Positions 1 through 14,299 of a stretch of DNA of 64,000 bases are shown piece after piece. The position numbers were made by a program, and so were the translations under genes. Below the pieces are notes generated by a model. The model saw only the letters and a list, made by a program, of their open reading frames with translations, was not told the DNA's origin and made no database searches. The stretch comes from Diphasiastrum complanatum (Eukaryota; Streptophyta; Lycopodiopsida; Lycopodiales; Lycopodiaceae): NCBI GenBank assembly GCA_029204225.1, contig CM055102.1, forward strand, positions 42,249,229 to 42,313,228, written 5' to 3'. How positions within the stretch are numbered: position 1 is the first letter of the stretch; each line of letters begins with the position of its first letter.

Positions 1-822
1 TTTTTACCTAGCTTGTTTTTTTTTTTTTTTTTCTTGCTTCTGTGTTATATGTTTACTTGTTTGCTGCCTCTATCTACCAAAAATAGCACGCGTCATCTCT
101 CCGGGTCCTACACGAGCTGTGGAGCAACTTCTCAAACTGGGGAGAAGCAACAAAAGAGTCAACTTGGGCATTTTCTTCAAAAGAAGTGACCCAAGTGACC
201 TTTTTCAAAACCAAACAGGTATATCAGAATTCGTCAGCCTGTCTGCTGCCCTAACAGACCCTGATCTTTCATTTTATCACCTCCACGAATTCTGACCATA
301 GTTAGATTCTGAGAAAATAGGCTGATCTACTGTCAAAATCCCTTATTTCTCACCCAAATCTTTGTCCTAGAATTCGCCGGCTTCACTAAGGCTAAATCTC
401 ATCAAGATCAGTCCTCCAGCAGTCCCGCAAATTCTATCTCGGAGATTTTGTCTGTTTATTGTCAAAAAATCACAATTTTCTCATATTCCCTATCTGTCAG
501 TCAAACCTCTCTGTTAGAATTCGCCATCAAGCCTCAGAATTCGTTCTCAAAGAGTACAATTTCCCTGTCCTACCCACGAATTCTGAAACTACAATTTTTT
601 TCCAAAAAATCTAAAAAAATCACTATTATGACATTCAGATATTCCTATCAAAATTTGTGAGTATTACAATACGATTTATCTGCCTCTCCACGATTTCTCA
701 GCCTGTCCGCAAATTCTATCACGACCAGAAAGACTAGTTCTTTTGTCCTACATTATCAATTCTGCAAGCAAACAGCCCTTTCGCCAAGTACAGTACTGAC
801 CTGCTCATCTGTATTCTGCATC
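1..822 (+). other. probable leader of a decayed Gypsy element
   Basis: No gene is visible here. The stretch precedes a gag frame and reads like a retrotransposon 5' leader: T/C-rich, without long frames, and with a loosely repeated motif around AATTCG or AATTCT (near 226, 287, 371, 431, 517, 538 and 580). No primer-binding site and no LTR boundary was found, so the element's left end is either outside the window or eroded. Confidence 0.4.
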
Positions 823-1653
823 ATGTCTCGTGACTGTGTTGAATCTTCTAATCCGACTCCTCCACGACTAGAACAAAGAATTCCACATATTGATGCACCA
901 AAGTATGATGGCGAATCTGACCCAGTCCGATTTCTCCAAGACTTTGATAATCATGCCATTTTTATGGAGATACCTCTGAAATTGAAAAGCTTTGCCTATT
1001 TCCCATGGTACTCTATAGCACCGCCAAAGAGTGGTATTTGAATCTCGAAGCTCCTAATCTTGCTTCTTGGACCACCCTCAAGGACGCTCTCATCAATCGT
1101 TTCAAACCATCCAAACTGACTCAGAGCCTGTTCCTTCAAATTACTCCTATCAAGATGCGTCGCGAAGAGTCTGTCCGAAACTACATTGAGCGTTTCAAAC
1201 GTCTCAAAGTAGAATGTGTTGATGAAAATATCACCGAACGAATGGCCATAAAACTATTCTTAGTTGGATTGCCTAAAATCATCCACCGTGAACTCAAACC
1301 AGTTGACCTTTATGATCAACTTAAAGATGTGATGACCAATGCTATCTGTGAAGGAGACGAAGATTTCAACGATGACTTTGACCATCGTAAAAAGAAATCT
1401 AAAAATCCGGACCGTCCTAATCACCTAAAGTCTGATAATATTGCTCAGTCTTCTAAACTTCTACATTAAATGGAAACCTGGCAAAAAGCTCAACAATCTC
1501 ATATGGATAAACTCACTGCCGATTTTCAAACCACCATGAAATAGATTGCTGAGAAATCCTTTCTAGCAAGGGAAAATGTCTGGTGTCCAACCTGCTCATA
1601 GCATCACACTGCTAATAAATGCCCTCAACTGCAAAATCAGGAGTCAGCAGATT
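823..1653 (+). pseudogene. Ty3/Gypsy-type gag relic
   Basis: This is a capsid-type gag of an LTR retrotransposon. The first frame starts at 823 and carries the conserved opening (IDAPKYDGESDPVRFLQDF). A frameshift near 1005-1041 moves reading to the next frame, which keeps the gag core (AKEWYLNL, then VRNYIERFKRLKVEC) and a charged tail to the stop at 1469. Beyond that, further stops interrupt a remnant of a zinc-knuckle-like segment (CPTC..HHTANKCPQ) up to about 1653. No protease, reverse transcriptase or integrase follows; the sequence passes straight into an unrelated Copia relic. The family call rests on overall gag pattern and is firm only at the level of retrotransposon gag. Confidence 0.75.
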
Positions 1654-1837
1654 GAGCATAGATCATAGGTTGATCAAGATTTCATGACTCTATGTGTTGA
1701 TTTGCTTGGTATAAGTGCTAGAAGATAATTGATTAGTTTCATATCTTTGTGATTTCCTATTGAAAACATTTGTTGTTTTTCAAAGGAGTAATTTTTACAT
1801 TGAAACTGGTTGAAAGAGAGGATCAGGTCATTGCTAC

Positions 1838-3727
1838 ATGGCTACATCAAGTGGAGTCATGTTAGAAGCCAATGATATGCTTACCTCAAGTAACTATTCA
1901 TTGTGGAATCTAAGGATGGAGTCTCTTCTTGAGATAAATGATGCTTTGGATATTGTTGTAGGTTTGGAGGAGAGACTAGCAATATAACAAGATCAAGTGA
2001 GGTATGACTAGAGGGCCAAGAAGGCTCTATACATGATAAAGATGAATGCTACTAATGAGCTTCTCAAGGAAGTTGGTAAGATTACTTCATCTAAGATGCT
2101 TGGGATACATTGGTCTACTTCTAGAGTGTTGAATCTAAGAAGGAAAAGCTTTTCTTGTTTGAAAAAGAATGAAGAAAGTCCAAATACTTTTATTTTGAGG
2201 GTGAAGGCATTGAATAATGAGTTGGCTTGCATTGATGAGAACATTAAGGAAGGAGAGCTTGTTCAAGTTATTCTTAATGGATTGTTGGATGATCATGCTA
2301 ACATTGTTCAAAGTCTTGCTATTCAAAGAAATTTGCCAGGTTTGATTGAACTTCAGGAGATCTTGATCAATGACAAATATAGGCTTCAATCAAGAGGTGG
2401 ATCTTCATAAACATCTCAAGTTGGAGTGGAGGCTATGTTCATCAAAGGCAATTTCAAGGGCAAAAGCAAAAGTAAGTGGTCTAAAGGGCAAGAACAAGTG
2501 GATGCTTCTTCAAATGGCAAAAAGAAAGATAGATCAAAGCTCAAGTTCTTCTATTGTGGCATCAAGGGACACATTGCAAGTGAGTTTAGAGATGCCATTT
2601 TTTATGAGGGGAACATTCCAAAAGTGTCTTCAAGTACTATTGATGATGATGTGGATGGATCTAATATTCTTGATGTGGATGTAAAGGATCCTACTTTAGA
2701 TGGTGATGGTGATGGACCTTCATCAAGTCAAAAGCCAAGGATAACATCAAGGGAAAGACAAATGCCTTCAAGGCTCACATATGATGAGAAGTGTATGCAA
2801 GTGGAAGTGACTCATTTTGCATTTCTCACATATTTTGGTGAATCTTCTTGTGTAGATGGAGCTATGCAAGTGGATGGATGTTTTCATGATGAGACAACAA
2901 GTAATGGATCTGGAAATTAAATTTTGTTCAATTACTTTGATAATCAAGTTGATGATCAAGAGGTTGATCTCAAAGGGCTTCAACAACATGAAAGGAGAGA
3001 TGGCAATCTGGAGCTAGTCAAGAGCATCAAAGGAGAGGTAATAAGCAAAGATGTTATGGATCTACTTTTGTAGGTTATTGAAGACTCAAGTAAGGTCAAA
3101 GGAACAGCAAGGAAGTGTTTCTCAACTTTACTTTACTTGTTCTATCTTACGTTTGAGCATTTTCATGTGGATGTGTGCAAATTGTCAAGATATGGTAAAA
3201 CTAGCTACATTGGTAAGCATCATTTTGATGTTGGATTTGTACTAGCATTCTTGGCTAGCTTTGTTGATGGAAATGAAGCTATTGGAGATTCATTATGTCA
3301 CTCATTCATGGTCAAGTCATCAAGTGACGATGGCATTTAATTGCACGATGGAGATGGAGGCTCATTCATGCAGTGTCATGGTGGATACATGGGAACAAAG
3401 CACAAAGGAGGAGAAGACATGCAAGCAAATGTTGATCACTCACATTTATTATTTGTTTGTTATATTTTTCCAGAGATTCAAAGTTGATAGCATGAAGGAA
3501 TCATCTCATATAAATTCTATGTGATCCTTCATTTCATATTGAAGTGATATGCCAAAATTTTGTGAGGGAGCAAGTCATTGCAAAGGAGGTGGAGCTTCAA
3601 CATGTGTCCTCAAGGGAATGTGTAGCTGATATCTTCACCAAAGCATTGGGAAAGGACTTGTTCATGAAGCATAGGACATCACTTGGAGTGTTATCAAATT
3701 CCATGCTAAAACAAGCTGAAGAGGGAG

Positions 3728-3750
<23 letters not shown>
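1838..3750 (+). pseudogene. Copia gag-pol relic with internal deletions
   Basis: Remains of a Ty1/Copia polyprotein. The gag part starts at 1838 (motif SSNYSLWNLRMESLLE) and runs with in-frame stops near 1986 and 2010 to 2410. A second frame from 2426 holds a damaged zinc knuckle (FYCGIKGHIASEF), in which the first and last cysteines of CX2CX4HX4C are both replaced by Phe. It then passes directly to the linker normally found after integrase (MPSRLTYDEK, about 2763). Protease, integrase and reverse transcriptase are gone. The C-terminal end of the polyprotein reappears at 3544-3750 (ECVADIFTKALGKDLF). The fragment at 62398-62924 belongs to the same family. Confidence 0.8.
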
Positions 3751-4290
<540 letters not shown>

Positions 4291-4415
4291 TTTTGTGTTT
4301 TGGTTCATGTTTGATCAAGATCTATTAGAGTTGCATCTCATTTTGTGTGTAGATGCTAACTTTTCTACATTGGCAAGATTGGTGAAATGTTGTTCTTTTA
4401 AGCCAAGATCATTTT

Positions 4416-6016
4416 ATGGATTTAGATCTTTATGAATCTGAAATCTTTCACAAGACATACATTCATCTTGGCGATGATAGCACACACATTGTCAAAGGGT
4501 ACAGCATGATGAAAATAATCAATTTCGCTCATTACCCACGTGGGCAATTGCCGAATTACCTGCCAACAGAAATGTCGGATGCAAATGGATTTTTAAAGTC
4601 AAATACAACGCAGATGGAAGCATCAACAGGAGAAAGGTACAACTTGTAGCCAGAGGATTTTCTCAGGTATACAACGTCGATTACATTGAGACCTTCAGTC
4701 CAGTAGTCAAGCATTCTTCTATTTGACTTTTGTTATCATTTGCCACTGTAGCAGATTTGGAAATACATCAAATGAATGTACAGACAGCATATCTCAATGG
4801 AGTTATCAAAGAAGACATTTACATGGTGCAACCCTAAGGTTATATTATCGAGGGTAAACACAATCATGTGTGTAAACTTCATAAGGCACTTTATGGCTTG
4901 AAACAATCTACTCGAGCATGGTTTCAAAGGATCAATACTTTCTTTATTGATCACGGCTACACACCTAGCTCTTCATATTCAGATGTTTACTTCAAAGTAG
5001 TGTAGCAGTCTTTTATCATTATCACTTTATACGTGAATGATACATTGTTTTTCAACAACAATACCGATCTTATAAAAGAAGCCGAGGCAATGCTATCTTC
5101 TGAATTCGACATGACCAATCTTAGCGAGGCTCATTTTTGCCTTGGTATTCAAATCCATAGAGACAGAAAGCTGAAGTTGGTTTACATTATACAATAGAGG
5201 TACATCTACAGATATAATCTGATTAATTGCAAGTTAGCTCTCTCACCAATGGAACCAGGACTCAAATTGTCAAAGTACCAGTGTCTCCAAACAATTCATG
5301 AGAAGCAGTAGATGCATGAGTATTCTTACCATTCTATTATAGGATCTCTTATGTACGCCATGATCTGTACCAAGCCAGACATAGCTTTTGCAGTCAGCTC
5401 TCTCAGTCAGTATATGACTAACTCTGGTATAATACATTTGAAGGCTCTTATCAAAGTCATGAGATGTCTTCGAGATACTGTGGGCTTTTGCATTTGTTAT
5501 GGAGCAGTCGGCAATGACAAACTCAATTTACTCAGTGGTTACACAGATGCAAGTTGGGCAAGATATGTAGACACTCGTAAATCTGCTTCCAGATTTACAT
5601 TCTTCCTCAACAATGGTCCAGTTTCCTGGAATAGCTGCAAGCAATCTTCAATAGCTCTATCTTCCACTGAATCAGAGTATATCGCAACCTCTCAAGCTAC
5701 AAAGAAAGCAATTTGGTTGAGGAATCTACTCTCAGATATTGGTCTGAATCAATATGCTCTGACGACATTATTTTGTGATAATCAAAGTGCCATTGCTTTA
5801 TCAGCCAACCTTAGATTTCATTCCAGGATTAAGCACATTGAACTGAAGTATCAGTTTGTCAAAAGCAAAATTCTCAACGAAGAGGTCAGATTGCAGTACT
5901 ATAGAACGCAAGATATGACAATAGATATTTTTACTAAAGCATTAAGTTTGGAGTCACACAAAAGATTTTGTGTAGAACTAAGTTTGAAGGTCAAGGCATT
6001 CAAGGATTCAAATTAA
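4416..6016 (+). pseudogene. second Copia pol relic (RT and RNase H)
   Basis: A decayed Copia polyprotein from a different family than its left neighbour. The first part (about 4455-4520) resembles the segment around protease (LGDDSTHIVKGY). A deletion then joins it to the start of reverse transcriptase near 4590, so integrase is missing. RT motifs can be followed through several in-frame stops: ARGFSQ, TAYLNG, KALYGLKQSTRAW, and an active site reading YVND where YVDD is normal (about 5030). From 5312 to 6016 the frame is open for 234 codons and carries the C-terminal RT and RNase H features (GYTDASWA, SSTESEYIA, FCDNQSAIAL). The mutated catalytic site and stops rule out activity. Confidence 0.88.
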
Positions 6017-6022
6017 GGGGGG

Positions 6023-7020
<998 letters not shown>

Positions 7021-8149
7021 GAATGTATGCATTTTCTAGAGTTCTTCATGACTAATTATTTGTTTGATGTGGTGACTTGGTTTCAACAATTTGTTAATGA
7101 TTTCGGCTTTTTATTGCTAAATCTTAAGCCTTTGCTTTGTCGTTGTGTATAGCCTAATCATAAGTTGCATTCAGTGGGGTATGACTTAAATTTGTTTTGT
7201 GGCATTAAGGCAGCCCTTTTACTGCTTATGAATTTGGCATATGGCTGTGTCTAGCCGTTGCTCTTTTAAGTTATAAAAGTCATTGTTTTAAGAAGGCAGG
7301 AACCTTCGTCAAGCTTTTCTTAAGGTTATAGTCATATTCTAAAGCCCAGTCGGCATTCTTGCATTATTCGGCTTTGTGTGAGAGTCAAGTTTTAATGGCA
7401 GTTTTAGTGGCTGACTATAACCCGCCATCTTCACATTTCCTAAGGGCAAACTGCTATTTTCAAAGGCAAGGCACTACAGATCTGAAGGGCCATTGTTGCA
7501 CATTTTGCACTTTTCGGGATTTTCGGAGCCTCGGTCATTCTTAGTGCCTACCTCGGAGCACCTCCACGCAGCCAGAGACTCCCACGTTCGCATTTCTTAA
7601 GGACAGTTGTCGCACTTCTTAAAGGCAGCTTCACATTTCTTCAAGGGACACCTTCGCACTCCTTCTCTCTCTCTTCGCATTTTCTCAGGGCAGCGAAGAG
7701 AGGTTCTTCTCCACGTAAGTTAGAAGGCGGCAAGTCACCACATTTGATAATTCAATTCTTAATTGTTTGGCTACATAATCACTGTAGTACTGAAAATTTC
7801 AAAGTTAGTTACTACAAGAGTAAATGTGATATCTATCACTATTGTTTTGCTTGAAATTGATAGGCGTAGTCATGCATTGTGGAAGAGAAAGATAGTTTAT
7901 TCCACCATGCACGAAAAGATTTCTTTCTAGACATTCGTTTCTTTTTGAACTAGACCTATCTTCTGCACACCACTTTCTGACATTTTTGTCCTAAAAAATG
8001 AAGACCATGTAGCTCTTTGTTGAGTGCCATGCTTCATGAATCCTTTGGTAGTAGTCGAATAATATTTGGCCACCTTGAATAAGAAACACCTTTTCTTGTA
8101 TTATTTTTGTCAGTAGCCATCTACCGTTCATCAAATTTTGCTGCCTCTG
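7021..8149. other. intergenic, no gene seen
   Basis: No convincing frame or RNA gene. Between about 7490 and 7690 short phrases recur (TTCGCA plus T-rich runs, and GGCAGC), similar in style to the U3 region at 6180-6390, so part of this may be retrotransposon leader. The rest is plain AT-rich sequence. Confidence 0.5.
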
Positions 8150-9502
8150 CTTATTGTCGTAGAACAAGGTTGCAACGAGAATTCTTCATAAAGAACCTTT
8201 GATCTACAACTGATCCCATAGATTTGGTAAGATCACTGAAGAAGAGATTGATGAAACATAGGAAAGCCTCAAGTTGCATTAGTTCTGCATGGGCTAACAG
8301 GATCCAAGCAATAGACATTCGAAAGTCTTCTTTCTCAGTATCTTCCTTGATTGGATGGGCTATCCAATTCCAGATGCATCTTTTTTGTCCCTGCATCCGA
8401 TGTTATAGCCTTATGCTCTTTGATGTAGGATAGTGGTATCCATTTCTAACTCCAAAGCATTTATTAGAGCCATGCATCCCACATTCGGATTCATCTTTTT
8501 GGTCATCTATACACAAGAAATTTGACGGTTTTGAATTCAATTTTCAAGTTAACATGTTTTCCTTGTTGATAGGATTGATGACATCCTTCAACGCAAGAAT
8601 ATTCAAGGATTTTGCACCAACTCCTTCCATCAATATCACATTAGATTCATTAATTGGTAGCTCGATGCAAGTTTGCTTTAGATCTTTGGATGGATCTCTT
8701 ATTATTGACTTCATTAAAACAATGTTGATACCAATTTCATCATAAAAAAGCTTGTTCTTGTATTGGTATTTGAATTTTGCATCAGTGTTATATCGCTCGC
8801 TTGATCCATGTTTAGGAATAATTCCATACAGATTATTATCAATAATATGGTCGTAACCACTGATTTGTGGAGTAGAGCATAATTCTCGGCAATCAAATTG
8901 TACTCCATGATTAAACTTCAGTTGTAGAAGTTTCTTCTGCTCATAGTATACTTCCTTATTTTGACTTGGAACTCGATCATTACAACTGTCGAGGGCAAGA
9001 CTTGATCTAGATTTTCAAGTTGGTCTTCATCCACTTGTCCATTGGTACTTTGCTGATATTGATTTGTCTTCGTGGAAGATAGATCGATATTAAGAATTTT
9101 GTTTTCTTCCTTGAAATCATCAGCTTCATCAGAAAATTCGTGATCTTGTTTGCTCAAAACATCTCGATCGATATCTGCCTTTGGCTAGGAAATTTGTCGT
9201 TGGACTAGTGGGAACGTTGTTTCATAGACATCAACAGTGGTACACAATTCAAAATTAGTAGTTTAAATATCAATTGGTTGCTGTGAAATACTAGCCGACT
9301 GCAAGATAGAGTCAAAATCAGCAACCAACTTGTTGTACATTTCTTCCCATTTTCGCTCTGACCTTTCTTGTAATTGTTGCCATGTTTGTTTCATTTGTTC
9401 GGTACTATCTTGTATGGTAGTTAAAAGTGTACATAATATCTCTTTTGTTCCACTGGTCACTATTAATCTTCCATGAATATTAACCCACTGTTGGTTTTTC
9501 AT
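8150..9502 (-). pseudogene. unidentified minus-strand coding relic
   Basis: Not recognised. Reading leftwards, 9502-9263 is a 79-codon frame with a Gln/Glu-rich helical look (QMKQTWQQLQERSERKWEEM). 9157-8918 is an acidic Gln/Asp-rich frame. A different frame, opened by no ATG, stays open from about 9015 to about 8555. It reads as well-ordered protein (EVYYEQKKLLQLKFNHGVQF, later IELPINESNVILMEGVG). The overlap suggests one gene broken by a frameshift near 8950. Another frame lies at 8396-8151. The left end of a minus-strand Copia adjoins at 9512. It could be a host gene fragment or part of another mobile or viral element; no family motif was seen. Confidence 0.35.
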
Positions 9503-9511
9503 TTCAAACTT

Positions 9512-10820
9512 TTATAAGATAGAAGAAGCATATCTGGATTGAAAAATAAAACTCAAATCCTTGCCTCTTGAAACTTCTATTAATAATATGAAATGAAGAT
9601 TACCAAGATCCACCATCTTAAATTCCCTAAACAATGCTACTTTCAATTCTTGTATACCATCATGATCATTTCCACTAAGGATAATATCATCAACATACAA
9701 AATGAGAATGCTGATCTTACCATCATTGAATCTTAAGTACAAAGAAGGATCATAAGCACTTACAACAAACTTAATAGAGTTCAAGAAAGTATTCAACCTA
9801 GAGTACCAAGCTCTAGGTGCTTGCTTAAGCCCATAAAGACTTCTTAGCAACAAACACACTTTTTCCTCTTGACCTTCTTTGATGAAGCCCTCAGGTTGCC
9901 TCATGAAGATCTCCTCTTCCAAATATCCATTGAGAAATGCATTAGTCACATCAAGTTGAAATAGAGGCCAATTGAAAGTAGTTGCAAGAGAAATAATCAA
10001 CCTTATAGAAACTAGTTTAGCAACAGGAGCAAAAGTTTTATCAAAATCTACTCCCTTGGTTTGCAAGAACCCCTTTGCCACTAGCCTTGCCTTGTGTTTG
10101 TTGATGCTCCCATCTTGATTGTACTTCAATCTATAGATCCATTTGCACTCGAGTGGCTTTCTTCCATGAGGAAGATCCACAAGCTTCCATGTATGATTCT
10201 CCATAAGAGCATCATACTCCTTTTGCACTCCATAGCTTCTTCAAAGCAACTTGGCTCATCAAACATAGAAGTTAGAAAATTGTAAGAGAGGTAAGTGAAT
10301 GTAGATCTTCCCTTTGTTCACCTTTGTGAACATAGGTGAGCCTTGAGGGCTCGGCCTTCCTTCTTGTAGATCTCCTTGGAGTATTCAGATCTTGAGATGG
10401 ATCTTCAAGATCTTGATCACATGTAGGCTCCTCCTCAAACCTTACAAGATACTTGACATAAGATGGATTAGAAGCTTTCTCATTCAACTTGTAGTAGTTA
10501 CCTTCATCAAAAGTAACATCTCTACTCACTAAAATCTTTTTAGTGATTGGATTATAGACTCTATATCCTTTGAAGTTCATTGCTACATTCATTTTTAGAC
10601 AATGTAATGCTAGTCTAGCTCTCCTTTTGTACCTCACTAGATCTTGCCCTCCTTGAGGTTCTTCTTCCTCTCCTATGACAAGATCACACATATCTTGGAG
10701 CACAAGTAGAGACTCCATTCTTATTTTCCAAGTTGAATAATTATTAGAATTTAGCCTTTCACTAGCCTCAAGAAGATAGGCTCCAACTGAACCCATTCTA
10801 TCTAGTAACAAGTACAACAA
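9512..10820 (-). pseudogene. Copia deletion derivative (gag start plus RT)
   Basis: A minus-strand Copia polyprotein reduced by internal deletion. The upstream part (10820-10272) begins with a gag N-terminus (NNYSTWKIRMESLLVLQD) that runs into KMNVA. It is then joined directly to a segment that normally lies after integrase (FKGYRVYNPITKK, RRSTRRKAEPSRLTYV). Capsid, zinc knuckle, protease and integrase are missing. The second part (10228-9512) is reverse transcriptase with intact-looking motifs: CKWIYRLKYNQDGS, ARLVAKGF, DVTNAFLNG, LYGLKQAPRAW and the catalytic YVDD. It stops before RNase H, and unrelated sequence follows. The RT frame and the gag-linker frame differ, so at least one frameshift separates them. 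Confidence 0.88.
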
Positions 10821-11402
10821 ATGTACTATTCAAAGGCTCTCCCTTCACTCTTTCTCAGAATTTAGCTACAATGCTACTCTCTTGAATCTCACAAGACTCA
10901 AGAAGCAAGATCTATAATGATCTTGAACTCAAAAAGATTTGGGAAAGTGTATTCCACACAATCTATTTACTTAGAAACTTGGATTTGATTCTTGGAAGTG
11001 CCAATGCCTTCCTATGGTGTTTAGAATGGTTTTAGTTTCACTCTTGAACTAAAAAAAACATAAACCTCAAACTCTCTCTCAAGGATTTGTAAGTTTAATA
11101 AGCTTCTAACACCATTTACTCATCAAATCTATAATGGAACAATGGATTTTCATAAGCACATCACTAATTTCACTCTTCACAACTTGTTTGAAGCTCAAAT
11201 ATTGAAAAAACACAAAGTTTTGGTGAAAGTACAACTCCAGTAGCCTCTCACACATGTGAGAAGTACATCTGAACTTTACACACTAATCTGAACCTCAACA
11301 TTACAAGTAAACTATTAGAAAAGGTCGCCCTCCTTCAAAATGATTCTAGCACCAATGCTTTCACCAAAATGAAGATTTTTGGATCATCAACTAAGCTCTT
11401 TG

Positions 11403-11422
11403 ACTTGGCTCTTATATACCAT
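11403..11422 (-). promoter_or_regulatory. decayed primer-binding site of the minus-strand Copia
   Basis: On the minus strand the sequence directly after the LTR end reads TGGTATATAAGAGCC. Aligned with the intact site of the related Copia at 45928 (TGGTATCAGAGC), it is the initiator-Met tRNA primer site with a small change in the middle. The untranslated leader (10821-11402) then leads to gag. Confidence 0.6.
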
Positions 11423-12119
11423 GTCAAATTTCAGAGTAAAGGACTGAATTTGATCTACAAATGATCACAAAGAGTGATTGGTAGCTTGGGATCTTGATCT
11501 ATATCAAGACTAGCTTCCAAATCTAGCTTCTACTTCACAATCTTTGTGTTTCCAAGCAAGAACAATAAAAAATGATGACCCACGGCTTCACACATGTGAA
11601 GTACAACTACTGTATGGCCTGATAACAAAGAAATAGTTTACTAAACATGTACTTAGCATTCATCCACAAAGAAAGTGCTTAAGAGAGTGTAAACACCAAG
11701 ATTGCTTCACAAACCAATGTTTCTCATCATTAGCTCAATAATGGATCCATCATGGATCAAGTACAAAATCATCATAATCTCTCTCTAAGCTGCATCCAGC
11801 ACGTGTGGCACAGCTCATTGTACTCATCCATATCCACTTTGGATAAGATCTATCAAGTTTGCCACAACATCCATTGGTGGTTTGTGTTGACCTTCTAGAT
11901 TCCTACAATCTAGGACCTAACTCCTATAATTCAGGAGATGTCATATTAGACTCAAATGAAAGCTACTCAAAATGGATCTGAATATTACAAGTGTCATTTC
12001 ACACATGTGGACAGGTCCTCACACGTGTGGATCTACATAGATGTCAAAGATACATCAAAAACCATGTGAAAATTGCTTAATTCTAACATAATGCTCATAA
12101 TTTATCAAGTTATTCAACA
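11423..12119 (-). repeat. 5' LTR of the minus-strand Copia
   Basis: Read on the minus strand this begins TGTTGAATAACTTG at 12119 and ends in ATTTGACA at 11423, next to the primer site. It is a diverged relative of the 861-bp LTR at 45067: shared landmarks include TCTAGAAGGTCAAC, CACATGTGTGAAG and a purine/pyrimidine pattern near the end. No matching 3' LTR is present on the left because the element is truncated at 9512. The right boundary is the less certain one. Confidence 0.6.
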
Positions 12120-14080
12120 ACTTCATCTTAAACACAAAATCATTTTCAGCACTTGAACTTGATTTTGAACAAGAAGAAAAACTAGGGCGAGGCTGGTTTA
12201 TCTTTGCGTGTTGTTGTTCATCTATTTTCATCATGGCTCTCAATCTCTTACGCTCACAACTCCGTAAGAGATATTTATTTTTGCCCACTGTATGCCAATT
12301 TTGTTTTGGATATTACCATTGTTACTAGAACTAGATGAAGATTCATAGTCCTACAAACATGGAAAATAAATATTCATTAATTAACATTCAAGATTGTCAT
12401 TCATAAAAACCACAACTTAAACTAAGACATTCAAAACAAAATCATATCTAGAATCTTGTTCCAAGTATGTTTGTTCTTTGCAACATGAAATTAAAAAAGC
12501 ATTAACTCGACACTGAATGTAACTTATCATGGTAAGATTCGTGCATTAACTCTACTACGAGTATCAATTGACAAAAATACTTGTTCTCATTAGAGAGGTA
12601 AAATGTATTTTGATATTACAAGGTACATGTTTGTTTTGGCATAAAGTTTTTGTACGTATCTTGGAAGAGGACGACTTAAATTTGATTAATAGCTAGGCCT
12701 TATCGCACATACCATTACATATGTAACTAGAAAAATAATCTTTCTTTCCATTGGTGCACTCTTGAAAATCACAATTAATTAATGAGTGATGACCAATGGA
12801 ACTACTTTGCATGCTTGTGTTGGAACCGATACTGCCTCGCATGTCGCTCTCGCGTTGGTGCCGTGTCAGCGCTGGTTTGGCTTGGCCATGCAGTGTTCGG
12901 GAAAGCCGGCATAGTTCAAGAATGGAACCGACATCTTTTCCCAAAAATCGGCATGGCAAAAATTGTACAGGGTATTTTATGTCATAAATCTTGGGTTTTA
13001 TAAAGGAAAATCGGCAAGTAAGATCTTGTCACTCAATAGAGGCCGAAGAACTTTTTCACATATTGGTTTTTGGAGGGAAACCTCAAAAAGGTTTATCGAA
13101 CACTGTCCAGGCCATGTATGAGCATTGGCGATGCCCATGAGAGGAGGGCTCGTGCCTGTGTTGGAAAACATTGCATGCTAGATTTCACCGTGCATCAGCT
13201 TGTTGCTCGCGATCGCAACGCGTGAAGCACCAAAAGACCTAGGGCGAGCACCGGAGACCTAGAAGCACACGAGCACCACGATTTGCCCGACTGGTTGTGC
13301 GTCCCTCATAATACTACTTGAGTATATGATGAGTGAACATGGCTGATCAGCTGGAAAGGAGCACCCTGTCCTAAACAACATGGATTGCACTTCTTTGGCC
13401 CTCGGCTTCCCTTGCACACGCACTTCGTAGTTCTATCCGGGTGCCTTTGTTGGTGTGTTGTCTGCAAGCCCAAATGCAAGCACTAGAGCCAATAGCGTAT
13501 CTGCCCAGTCTGTTAATGCCTTGTCAGCTAGCCAGTTTGTCTCGGATAAATGGACAAAAGTCAAACTCTAAACTCATATTGTTCAAATGCTATTTTGTAA
13601 AACCCATACTCTTAGTGCTAATTTGTTAAATGAATTAAGGCATCTAGTAGGTTCATCTTTATAAGTAATAGCATTATCTTCAGATGATGATTGTCCATGT
13701 TTAAAAATTTGTATTGATGGTGTGTGCTCAATGGATCAAGTCCTATGATTAGTGCATGATAGGTGGAGTTTCTCATCATCCACATGTATCTTTTGAGAAG
13801 AGGCGATACAGACAGTGTCAGTCTAGTCTCTCCAAAGTTTCTTGCACATCTATGCCATCAAATATGATGATTGTCCATGGTGAGCAACATCATCTTCCTT
13901 TAGTATCCATTGACTCTAATACAAATGAAAAAATTATGGCTTCTTCATCTGAAGCACTTGTTGACATGCAAATGTCACTTGAAGCTTTGCACGATAAAAC
14001 AAACCTAGAATTATCACCACCCATAGGAGTCAATGTGCCACTCCAAGATAATGAGGCATACAAAATTTTGCCAAAAGAAA
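12120..14080. other. no recognisable gene
   Basis: Only short frames are present. A minus-strand frame reaching in from 12288 (Lys/Ser-rich) and short frames at 12693-13003 and 13756-14211 show no known motif and no splice-consistent partners. Codon use looks random. No transposon ends were identified. Confidence 0.4.
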
Positions 14081-14092
14081 ATCCCCTTGAGG

Positions 14093-14152
14093 TTTGCCAC
14101 CCGTGGCAAATTTCCAATGCGGGGCATGGCACAGCCACGTGTGGCTGTGCCA
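14093..14152. repeat. two adjacent perfect hairpins
   Basis: The first is TTTGCCAC, 2 nt, GTGGCAAA (14093-14110). Sixteen bases on, the second is TGGCACAGCCAC, 2 nt, GTGGCTGTGCCA (14127-14152), with 12-bp arms. Both share the GCCAC/GTGGC core, and further GGCA/TGCC phrases follow to about 14290. This may be the centre of a short foldback element; no flanking target duplication was recognised. Confidence 0.8.
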
Positions 14153-14299
14153 CGCCCATTGAAAATTCAAATTTTTTTTCCTTGCCATCAAAAAGTGGCT
14201 CGGTGACATAAATCTTGGCGGCATGGCACTGCCAAGCATCCGTTGCCACGATTATTGCCATGTGATTGCCATGGAGACTACCATGCGAGGGTTGATGTC

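Noticed and set aside
10272-10820. A host gene of 182 codons on the minus strand
   Set aside because: It is the fusion left by an internal deletion of a Copia polyprotein, beginning with a gag motif and ending with the linker normally after integrase.
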